Assembly: GCA_030655755.1 (NCBI GenBank)
Contig: JAUSOQ010000066.1
Coordinates: 1-64,000 of the forward strand
From: Coriobacteriia bacterium
GTDB taxonomy: Bacteria; Actinomycetota; Coriobacteriia; Anaerosomatales; Anaerosomataceae
Direction of reading: 5' to 3'
DNA: 64,000 nt
Both the position numbers and the translations under genes were made by a program. Within the stretch, counting starts at the first letter, position 1; every line of letters starts with the position of its first letter. Shown here in pieces: positions 37,687-45,284 of the stretch. The notes under the pieces were generated by a model, which was given only the letters and a program-made list of their open reading frames with translations, did no database searches and had not been told where the DNA came from.

Positions 37687-39159
37687 ATGGAGAACGCAAT
37701 GCGAAGCGTCCCGCGCTGCATGAGCACGCAGCATCCCGACAACGTGACCGTGCCCTTCTTCTCGTCCTCATCCGTGCTTGCGGGGGAGGACGAGGTCCGG
37801 GAGGCGTACTACGCGTTCTCCCACCTTGGCTGTGATGAACAGATGTGGGACGTCGAGGGCAAGGAGATCGACACCTACGTGGTCAAGAAGCTGCTCTCCC
37901 TGTACGAGCAGTACTTCACACAGAATATCCTTGGGGAGGATGTTCGACTCACCCTGCGGGTGCCAAACCCGACTGTCGAGACGACTGAGGCCAAGGTCCT
38001 GCTTGAGACGCTGGAGAGCATACCGCGCTCCTTTGATGCCGCGCGGCTCTTCTACGGACGCGATGTCTCCCCCATATTCGAGGTCATCTTGCCCATGACC
38101 ACATCGGCGCGATGCCTTGATCGCATCTACCACTACTACCGGGACTTCATCGTCGGTCGCCAGACACAGCGGCTCAGCGAGAACGACATCACGATCGCCG
38201 ATTGGATCGGGACCTTCTGCCCCGATCACATCGAGGTCATCCCACTTTTCGAGGACCTGCCAAGCATGCTGGCTGCGGCGGACATCGTGGAAGACTACCT
38301 TGCCGACAAGGACGTCGCGGATCAGCGGGTCTTCCTCGCTCGCTCCGACACCGCGATGAACTACGGGCTGGCGTCGGCTGCGCTGTCCAACAAGATTGCG
38401 CTCTATGAACTGGATCAGCTTGCCGACCGTCTAGGAGTGCGGATACATCCGATTCTAGGAATGGGCTCGGCGCCGTTCCGTGGCGGGCTGAGCCCGCAAA
38501 CCACAGAGCGCGTGGGACGCGAATACCCCAGCGTGGTGACGTTCACCATCCAATCCGCGTTCAAGTACGACCATCCCCCTGACGATGTTCGCTCCGCGAT
38601 CGCCGCACTCGAGTCGCGAGAGATTGGTCGTGCGACGCCCGTAGACGTTGAGCAAGCGCTTCCGCTCATGAAGCGCTACAGCGCGGTGTATCGGCAGCGC
38701 ATCGTCGACTTGGCTGACGCGATCAACGGCATGGCTCGCTACGTGCCGCCTCGCAGGGCACGCAAGCTCCATGTGGGTCTGTTCGGCTACGCGAGACAGG
38801 TCGACGGCATCACGCTGCCCCGGGCGATCTCGTTCACGTGCGCGATGTACTCCCTTGGGCTTCCACCAGAGCTGCTCGCCCTTGAATCTCTCACACCAGG
38901 CGACCTCGATTTCCTGCGCGAGGTCTACCCGTCATTCGACTCCAAGATCGTCGACGCTCTGGCGTTTTGCGATATGGATGGACCACTGATGACCGGTGAC
39001 CTAAGGTCGGCCATCGGTCGTGCCGGGTACGAGTGGGTCCCGAACGAGGAGTACCTTGGCCTTGTGCAACGAATCCGAGAGATCGGGCCGGCCTCGCAGG
39101 ACTCACGGTTGCCCGATCTCGTCCTGCGTGCCGCACTCTTCCGTCGATTCTTGGGATGA
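37687..39159 (+). CDS. ppcA: Archaeal-type phosphoenolpyruvate carboxylase
   Basis: A 490-residue enzyme matching the short archaeal-type PEP carboxylase rather than the roughly 900-residue bacterial form. The N-terminus PRCMSTQHPDNV is diagnostic. It makes oxaloacetate from PEP and bicarbonate to refill the TCA cycle or a reductive branch. The ATG at 37687 is used; AGGATGG is upstream, and an ATG five codons in is an alternative. It is a single gene, convergent with the P-type ATPase. Confidence 0.93.
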   Translation: MENAMRSVPRCMSTQHPDNVTVPFFSSSSVLAGEDEVREAYYAFSHLGCDEQMWDVEGKEIDTYVVKKLLSLYEQYFTQNILGEDVRLTLRVPNPTVETTEAKVLLETLESIPRSFDAARLFYGRDVSPIFEVILPMTTSARCLDRIYHYYRDFIVGRQTQRLSENDITIADWIGTFCPDHIEVIPLFEDLPSMLAAADIVEDYLADKDVADQRVFLARSDTAMNYGLASAALSNKIALYELDQLADRLGVRIHPILGMGSAPFRGGLSPQTTERVGREYPSVVTFTIQSAFKYDHPPDDVRSAIAALESREIGRATPVDVEQALPLMKRYSAVYRQRIVDLADAINGMARYVPPRRARKLHVGLFGYARQVDGITLPRAISFTCAMYSLGLPPELLALESLTPGDLDFLREVYPSFDSKIVDALAFCDMDGPLMTGDLRSAIGRAGYEWVPNEEYLGLVQRIREIGPASQDSRLPDLVLRAALFRRFLG

Positions 39160-39175
39160 GAGACCGGTACGAGCC

Positions 39176-41857
39176 CTAGGCCGTCTCGGCCAAAGGAGTC
39201 GCGGCCTCCCGACGTCGCTTGAAGAGTTTTTCAATCTCGACCGCGATGAAGACGATGCTCGAGATGCCAAGCGCCACCACCAGTTCAGTGAGTGTGAGCG
39301 CCTGAGTCTTGAAGACCGGCTGAAGGAACGGCACGTAGATGACGGCCATCTGCAGCGCGAAGGTGAGCGCCACAGCGCCCAACAGCGGTTTGTTGGAAAG
39401 CAGCCCCTGCCGGAACAGTGACTCCCGATCCGACCGCACCGCCATAGCGTGACCCATCTGGCTCAAGCAGAGCACGGTGAACACCATCGTCTGCCAGTGC
39501 ATGTCGCCAAACGAGATCGCGTACGCCTGGGTAAGGAGAGAGGCCCCGCCCATGAGCAGGCCCACCCAGAGGAGGTGGATGCCGAGCCCGTCGGCGAAGA
39601 TGCTCTCTTTGGGCGCGCGCGGCGCGCGCTGCATGATGTTCTTCTCGTGCGGTTCGGAGGCGAGCGCCAGACCCGGCAGGCCGTCGGTCACCAGGTTGAT
39701 CCACAGGATGTGGATCGGCAGCAGTGGCACGGGGAGCCCGACCAGCGGTGCGAGCAGTATCGTCCAGATCTCACCGGAATTCGACGTCATGGTGTACTTG
39801 ATGAACTTGCGGATGTTGTCGAATATGCGCCTGCCCTCGCGCATGGAACCGACAATGGAGGAGAAGTTGTCGTCGAGAAGGACCATGTCCGCGGCTTCCT
39901 TGGCGACGTCCGTCCCCGTGATGCCCATAGCGACGCCGATGTCTGCGCGAGCCAGCGCCGGTGCATCGTTCACGCCGTCCCCGGTCATTGCCACGTACTC
40001 GCCGCGGTCCTGGAGCGCACGCACGATCTTGAGCTTCTGCTCCGGAGCGACGCGCGCGTAGACGCGGATGTCCTCCACGCGCTGTTCGAAGTGGTGCAGG
40101 TCCAGATCGTCCAGCTCGGCACCGGTCATCATCTGCTCAGGACTGTCAGCGATGCCGAGGCGGCGCGCGATGGCAAGCGCTGTCGCGGGATGGTCGCCGG
40201 TGATCATGACCGGCACGATGCCGGCGGTCTTGCAGGTGTCGACCGCTTGAGCGGCCTCGGCTCTGGGCGGGTCCACGAGCCCCGTGTAGCCGATGATCGT
40301 GAGGTTGCGCTCGAGTTCGTCGTAGTTGCCGTCGGCGGGAAGCGAGTTCAGCCGGCGCATTCCGAAACCGAGCACACGCAAACCCTCAGCAGACCACTCT
40401 CCCACGAGGCGGTCGCCTGCGGTGCGGTCGAATGCGGACTCCGTGCCGTCCGCGCTGATGACGCCTATCGAGCGCTCCATGATCGTCTCGGCAGCGCCCT
40501 TAGTGAAGCTCGCGTAGCCTCCGCCAGGCAGGGCGTGCACGGTGGTCATGAGCTTGCGCTCGGAGTCGAAGGGTATCTCTGCCCAGCGCGGGAAGTCCTC
40601 GTCTAGCGCTGTGGGGTCGAAACCCGACTCGGCGGCGATGCGGTAGAAGGCTATCTCGGTGGGGTCGCCGATGAGGGATTCTCTGTCACCGGTGACGTCG
40701 TTAGAGATGGCGAGCGCGCGGCCGAGCCAGGTCCAGCCCTCGCTGTCGGCTCCCAGCGTGCCCACCGAAGCGTCGCCTGCCGCCACGTGTTCGACCGTCA
40801 TCTGGTTGAGGGTCAAGGTGCCGGTCTTGTCCGTGCAGATGTAGGTGACCGAGCCGAGAGTCTCTACTGCGGGGAGCTTGCGGACGAGGGTGTGAGTCTT
40901 GACGAGCTTGCGCGCGCCAAGCGCCAGCGTGATCGTAGCAACCGCCGGCAACGCCTCAGGGACTGCTGCAACCGCAAGGCTCACGGCGGTCAGGAACATC
41001 ACGAGCGGGTCCTCGCCACGCATGATGCCGACGGCGAAGACGATGGCGCACAGCGCGATGGCAGCGACGCCGAGTCCCTTGCCGAACTGCGCGAGCCGCT
41101 TCTGCAGCGGCGTCTTCACGTCGCCGGTCGTGCCAAGCAGGTGTGCGATCTTGCCGAGTTCGGTCAGAAGTCCAACTGCGGTAACGATGCCGACGCCGCG
41201 TCCGTAGACGATCTGCGTGCCCTTGTACGCCATGCTCGTGCGGTCGCCAAGCGGCACGTCGGCTTCATCGACGGCATCGATGTACTTCTCAACAGGGAGG
41301 GACTCGCCCGTGAGTGCGGCCTCGGCCGCGCGCAGGCCCGCGGACTCGATAAGCCGCAGGTCGGCGGGAACCACGCGACCCGCGTCGAGAAGGACGACGT
41401 CGCCCACCGTCAGCCGCGAGGCGGAGATCTCGAACACGCGCCCGTCACGCCGGACGGTGGCGGTCTCGCCGGCCATCTGCCGCAGGGCTTCCATAGCGCG
41501 CTCGGCGCGATACTCCTGCACCACGCCTATGACGGCGTTCAGTACGACGATAACGAGTATTGCGATGGTGTCCGCGATCTCACCGAGCATTCCCGAGATG
41601 ACTGCCGCACCAAGCAGCAACAGAATCAGGAAGTCCTTGAACTGGTCGAGCACCATAGCCGGGAGCGTGCGTGGCTCGCCCTCAGGGAGCACATTGGAGC
41701 CGATCTCGGTGAGGCGACGCTCGGCTTCGGCATCGCTCAGGCCGTTGGGAGTGGTCTTAAGATGCGAGAGCACGTCCTCGGGAGCGACGGTGTGTGCGGC
41801 CGGGAGTGCGAACAACGCCGGGAGGGTACTCGGGGAAGCGGGGGCGGGACGCGACAT
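39176..41857 (-). CDS. Calcium-type P-type ATPase
   Basis: An 893-residue P2A-like ATPase. An N-terminal cation-ATPase domain is followed by paired membrane helices, the A-domain TGES loop (AALTGESLPVEK), the phosphorylation motif CTDKTGTLTLNQM (aspartate near residue 341), the nucleotide domain with KGAAE and the hinge MTGDGVNDAPALARADIG. The C-terminal helical bundle has the metal-site signature in helix 4, PEALPAV. The sequence type is SERCA/PMR1, so calcium or manganese export is likely. The ATG at 41857 was chosen for TAGGAG upstream. Confidence 0.94.
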   Translation of the reverse strand: MSRPAPASPSTLPALFALPAAHTVAPEDVLSHLKTTPNGLSDAEAERRLTEIGSNVLPEGEPRTLPAMVLDQFKDFLILLLLGAAVISGMLGEIADTIAILVIVVLNAVIGVVQEYRAERAMEALRQMAGETATVRRDGRVFEISASRLTVGDVVLLDAGRVVPADLRLIESAGLRAAEAALTGESLPVEKYIDAVDEADVPLGDRTSMAYKGTQIVYGRGVGIVTAVGLLTELGKIAHLLGTTGDVKTPLQKRLAQFGKGLGVAAIALCAIVFAVGIMRGEDPLVMFLTAVSLAVAAVPEALPAVATITLALGARKLVKTHTLVRKLPAVETLGSVTYICTDKTGTLTLNQMTVEHVAAGDASVGTLGADSEGWTWLGRALAISNDVTGDRESLIGDPTEIAFYRIAAESGFDPTALDEDFPRWAEIPFDSERKLMTTVHALPGGGYASFTKGAAETIMERSIGVISADGTESAFDRTAGDRLVGEWSAEGLRVLGFGMRRLNSLPADGNYDELERNLTIIGYTGLVDPPRAEAAQAVDTCKTAGIVPVMITGDHPATALAIARRLGIADSPEQMMTGAELDDLDLHHFEQRVEDIRVYARVAPEQKLKIVRALQDRGEYVAMTGDGVNDAPALARADIGVAMGITGTDVAKEAADMVLLDDNFSSIVGSMREGRRIFDNIRKFIKYTMTSNSGEIWTILLAPLVGLPVPLLPIHILWINLVTDGLPGLALASEPHEKNIMQRAPRAPKESIFADGLGIHLLWVGLLMGGASLLTQAYAISFGDMHWQTMVFTVLCLSQMGHAMAVRSDRESLFRQGLLSNKPLLGAVALTFALQMAVIYVPFLQPVFKTQALTLTELVVALGISSIVFIAVEIEKLFKRRREAATPLAETA

Positions 41858-42093
41858 GGATTCTCCTATGCGTGAGGTCAAGACACCGCGACTGCCGAAG
41901 GTCTCACACTCGGGGCGTCTCGACGGCAGAACCAGGGCGAACGCAGCCTTGATGACGGCCTGCCTTCCGGCACGTTCCCGGCAGCACCGTCTTCGAGCGA
42001 GACTATACTTGAGAACGCCTGAGAACGCACGCCGACGCGGAGGTCGGGCGAGGCGGTCACGGTCTCGGTGTCGAGGTGGGCACGGGGCCGGGG
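41858..42093. other. Intergenic stretch upstream of the P-type ATPase gene
   Basis: About 235 bases with no convincing gene. On the minus strand, TATAGT near 42003-42008 is preceded by two TTCTCA direct repeats. It may form part of the promoter of the ATPase gene. The rest shows no clear feature. Confidence 0.3.
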
Positions 42094-42962
42094 CTACTCT
42101 CCTTCTCTGGCCAGGCGCGCACTGAACTCGCGTCCGCTCGGTGTCGCGGCCAGGCCCCCCAGCGCGGTCTCTCGAAGTGAAGGGGGGATGCTCCTGCCCA
42201 CATGTCCCATCGCGTCTATGACCTCGTCAAGCGGGATGGGGAAGCATAGTCCCGCGAGCGCCATCTCCGCCGAGGAAAGCGCGATCGCTGTGCCGGTGGC
42301 GTTCCGGGCGACGCACGGGACCTCGACGAGGCCGCCGACAGGGTCACACACAAGACCCAGAAGCCCCTGCAGCGCGAAGGCCGCCGCATGTCCAGCCTGC
42401 TCGGGCGTGCCGCCGGCGAGTTCGACTGCCGCCACGGCGCCCATAGCCGCTGCCGAGCCGATCTCGGCCTGGCAGCCGCCGGTCGCACCCGAGAGAGTAG
42501 CGCGAGCCGCGATGACTCCGCCCACGGCTGCGGCCGCGAACAGTGCGAGTACGGTGTCGTCGTGCGATGCGCCCAAAGCGCGTGCGACGGGCACGAGCAC
42601 TGCGGGCAGGACTCCTGAAGCTCCGCCGGTAGGGGCGGCGACCACGCGACCCATGCGAGCGCCATCTCCGCGACCGCCAGCGCTGCAGCGAGGGCGTCGT
42701 GCATACGGCCGTCGATGATACGCGGCGCTGCGGAGTGAAGGGCGGCGGCTTGCCCGCCGGTGAGTCCGGATCGGGAGAGTTCGGTCTCGGCCAATCCACG
42801 CTCGACGGCCTCTTGCATGACGATGAGCGTCTGCGACATACGTTCGACGATCGCGGCAGGGTCGCCGCCGGTATCGTCGGCTTCACGTGCGAGCGCCGCT
42901 TGTCCGAGGGATCCATGCAACACCGCGGCTTGAAGCAGTTCGGCGAAGCTTGCGTACGCCAT
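42094..42962 (-). pseudogene. sdaAA: L-serine dehydratase alpha subunit, frameshifted
   Basis: Two minus-strand frames together make a full alpha subunit of an iron-sulfur L-serine dehydratase. The N-terminal part runs from the ATG at 42962, with GAAGGAGG upstream, to about 42655 (MAYASFAELLQAA...AVAEMALA). The C-terminal part runs from about 42654 in another frame (MGRVVAAPTGGASG to 42094). The cluster cysteines are all in the second part (GGCQAEIG, VCDPVGGLVEVPC). One base appears missing at 42654-42658. This is either a recent inactivation or a sequencing error. The beta subunit is intact nearby. Confidence 0.9.
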
Positions 42963-43052
42963 GAGGTCCTCCTTCGTTCCCGCTGTATGGATTGTACGAC
43001 AGCGGATCTCCCATGCGTGCGGTGTATGCTGGCTTGCGCGAGGGGGTATCCT

Positions 43053-43121
43053 ATGTGGGCGAGAAGAGAGATGCGGGTGCAGGCGCGTGTCGATCGCCGA
43101 AGAAAGAGTACGACTAAATGA
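43053..43121 (+). CDS. Possible small basic peptide upstream of the Mrp gene
   Basis: A 22-codon frame (MWARREMRVQARVDRRRKSTTK) starts at an ATG six bases after GAGGGGG, and ends 20 bases before the Mrp ATPase start. It could be a leader peptide or chance. Very basic composition and the well-placed ribosome binding site are the only support. Confidence 0.3.
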   Translation: MWARREMRVQARVDRRRKSTTK

Positions 43122-43141
43122 TAGGGCTATAGGAGGCAATC

Positions 43142-43882
43142 ATGCACATCATAGCGGTCATGAGCGGCAAGGGTGGAGTGGGCAAGTCATTCGTGGCCAC
43201 TGGTCTGGCTGCGGCGCTGCATCGCCGCACAGGCGCGACAGCGGTTCTTGATGCAGACATCACGGGCGCTTCGGTCCCGCATCTCCTCGGGGTGCCGCGC
43301 GGCGCTCGTGTCGATGCCGTAGGGCACCTCATTCCTGGCGTCAGCCCCGACGGCATCCGGGTCGCTTCGATGAGCCTCATGCTCCCGGCCGACGATAAGG
43401 CCATCATCTGGCGCGGCCCGCTGATCTCCAGCGCCATCAGTCAGCTCTTCAACGACACGGACTGGGGTGACGCCGAGTACCTGGTCGTGGACATGCCCCC
43501 CGGCACGTCGGACGCCGCGTTGACGGTCCTGCAGACGCTCAAGCCGAACGGTATCGTGGTGGTGACGACACCGCAGGACATGGTGACCAACGTGGCGAAG
43601 CGATCGCAGGACATGGCGCTCAAGTCCGAGGTCGACGTGTTCGGTCTTGTCATGAACATGGCGTACGCAGTCTGTCCGCACTGCAACGAGCGCATCGAGG
43701 TGTTCGGGCCGGTCGACGTTGCCGTTGAAGGCGACATGCCGAGACTGGCGACACTACCGCTGACACCGTCGTGGGCGGCGCTTGCCGATGAAGGGCGAGC
43801 GGGCGAAGTGGCCACCGAGGAGTTCGATTCGATGGCGGATGTGCTTCTTGCGAAGCTGGAGACAGCCGAAGCCGCGTCCTAG
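43142..43882 (+). CDS. Mrp/ApbC-type iron-sulfur cluster carrier ATPase
   Basis: A 246-residue P-loop ATPase of the Mrp/NBP35 family. It has the deviant Walker A SGKGGVGKSFVATGLAAAL (residues about 8-26), DADITGASVPHLLG, Walker B VVDMPPGTSDAAL and the CPHC motif near residue 180, which binds the bridging cluster in dimers. It should deliver Fe-S clusters to target enzymes. It sits between the two serine dehydratase subunits, on the opposite strand; these are iron-sulfur enzymes, so the grouping may be functional. GGAGG precedes the ATG. Confidence 0.95.
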   Translation: MHIIAVMSGKGGVGKSFVATGLAAALHRRTGATAVLDADITGASVPHLLGVPRGARVDAVGHLIPGVSPDGIRVASMSLMLPADDKAIIWRGPLISSAISQLFNDTDWGDAEYLVVDMPPGTSDAALTVLQTLKPNGIVVVTTPQDMVTNVAKRSQDMALKSEVDVFGLVMNMAYAVCPHCNERIEVFGPVDVAVEGDMPRLATLPLTPSWAALADEGRAGEVATEEFDSMADVLLAKLETAEAAS

Positions 43883-44550
43883 ACCGCGGGCACCTGTCGG
43901 ACGCTGCTGACGCCGTCGATGGCGGCCACCGACGCAGCCACCTCGTCAGGCACCGGATGATCGGTCGCGATGAGCATCAACGCGCGGGCGCCGCGGCGCT
44001 CGCGCGACACCTGCATACCCGCGATGTTGATGACATCGGCCGCGAGGCGCGCCGTCACGGCCGCGACGGCGCCCGGCTGATCGTGGTGCACGACAAGAAG
44101 TACCGGCAGCTCGCCGGTGATCTCGACCGGGAAGTCGTCGATGAGCTTGACGACGACATCGCCGCCGCCGAGGGATGAGCCGCGGACGAGCATCTCGTTC
44201 CCCTCGGCATCCGTCATCTCGAGTTGTGCGGTATTGGGGTGAACTTCCCCGAGGTCGGCTTCGTCAAAGGATATGTCGAGACCTTGAGCCTTGGCCAAAG
44301 AGAACGCGTCGCGGATCCGCGGATCGTCGGGTGCGTACCCGAGCAGCCCCGCGACGAGTGCGAGATCGGTGCCGTGCCCGCGGCCGGTCGTTGCGAACGA
44401 GCCGTGCAACAGGATGTGTGCCGAGCGAGGTGTCTGGCCGAGGATGGCGCGAGCCAGCCCGCCGAGACGGGCGGCGCCCGCCGTGTGGCTCGAAGAAGGC
44501 CCGATCATGACGGGCCCGATGATCTCGAAGAGACTGCGTTGGCGTGTCAT
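43879..44550 (-). CDS. sdaAB: L-serine dehydratase beta subunit
   Basis: A 223-residue protein. The N-terminal domain has FEIIGPVMIGPSSSHTAGAARL, the hallmark of the beta subunit, and residues about 150-223 form an ACT domain. With SdaAA it converts L-serine to pyruvate and ammonia using an oxygen-labile 4Fe-4S cluster. The ATG at 44550 has no ribosome binding site; a TATACA -10-like box lies about eight bases upstream, so the message may be leaderless. A TTG at 44568 is the alternative. It overlaps the Mrp gene's 3' end by four bases. Confidence 0.93.
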   Translation of the reverse strand: MTRQRSLFEIIGPVMIGPSSSHTAGAARLGGLARAILGQTPRSAHILLHGSFATTGRGHGTDLALVAGLLGYAPDDPRIRDAFSLAKAQGLDISFDEADLGEVHPNTAQLEMTDAEGNEMLVRGSSLGGGDVVVKLIDDFPVEITGELPVLLVVHHDQPGAVAAVTARLAADVINIAGMQVSRERRGARALMLIATDHPVPDEVAASVAAIDGVSSVRQVPAV

Positions 44551-44668
44551 GTGCTGAGTGTATAGCAACGTACCCTCACCAGGGTCGCGGTTGAGCGCGA
44601 AGCTGACGCGGAGTATGCTCTTCGAGCGCGTAAGCGCTGTTCAGGCAAGCGAGATGAGAGGAACACCC

Positions 44669-45214
44669 ATGTCCGAAACGACAGTCGCTCACAACAAGAC
44701 GGTTCCGATGTTGCTCGGTGTCGTGGCAGTGCTACTGCTCGCGATCATCGTGGTGCTCGTGGTGGGCAATGGCAAGGATGATAGCGCTTCGACGACTGAC
44801 ACGAGCGCGGCGGACACGAACGTGAGCGCCCCGGTGAGCCAGCCCGGCATGGGCGCCTCCACCGGCGTCGAGTTCGATCCGGCCACAGCGACCAAGGTAG
44901 CCGAGGGTGTGACTCCCGAGGAGCATGTGACCGCATACTACCAGGCCATTCTCGACAAGGAGTTCGACAAGGCCTTCACGATGCAGCCGGCGACAAGCCA
45001 GATGGGCAACACCGCCGCGGACTTCGAGGCCACGCAGCTCGGCTACGGCATGGTCTCCTTCACCATCGAGGAGGCTACCGAGAGCGGCGACACCGCCCTC
45101 GTCACCGTGAGGCAGGACCTTGGCGCCAACGGTATGTGGGCGGCACAGTGGACCCTCGTGCAGTACGAAGGTGGCTGGGTCGTGCAGTCCCGTGCGGTAG
45201 GTATGGCGCAGTAG
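44669..45214 (+). CDS. Membrane-anchored secreted protein, NTF2-like
   Basis: A 181-residue protein. A single transmembrane helix (about residues 13-34) is followed by a Ser/Thr/Asp-rich linker and an external domain (about 85-181) with YYQAILDKEFDKAF and a C-terminal WTLVQYEGGWVV strand pair. This pattern resembles SnoaL/NTF2-like (DUF4878-type) domains. The ATG at 44669 follows GAGAGGA; an upstream ATG at 44654 is possible. It ends before a strong terminator and is probably a single gene. Confidence 0.75.
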   Translation: MSETTVAHNKTVPMLLGVVAVLLLAIIVVLVVGNGKDDSASTTDTSAADTNVSAPVSQPGMGASTGVEFDPATATKVAEGVTPEEHVTAYYQAILDKEFDKAFTMQPATSQMGNTAADFEATQLGYGMVSFTIEEATESGDTALVTVRQDLGANGMWAAQWTLVQYEGGWVVQSRAVGMAQ

Positions 45215-45240
45215 TCGTACTCGCACAGAAGCTTCTGAAG

Positions 45241-45273
45241 AGCACGGCGTCCCGAGAGTCGGGGCGCCGTGCT
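45241..45273 (+). terminator. Intrinsic terminator
   Basis: A 15-base-pair stem (AGCACGGCGTCCCGA with its partner, one G-T wobble) is followed by AGTCTTT. It lies between the secreted-protein gene and the DinG-type helicase gene. Confidence 0.9.
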
Positions 45274-45284
45274 AGTCTTTCGGC

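Noticed and set aside
40787-41875. Plus-strand open frame of 362 codons
   Set aside because: It is antisense to the P-type ATPase, which has all family motifs. The translation has no recognisable domain.
43021-43141. Riboswitch or attenuator before the Mrp gene
   Set aside because: No convincing hairpin with a T-run is visible; only a weakly supported 22-codon frame is reported.
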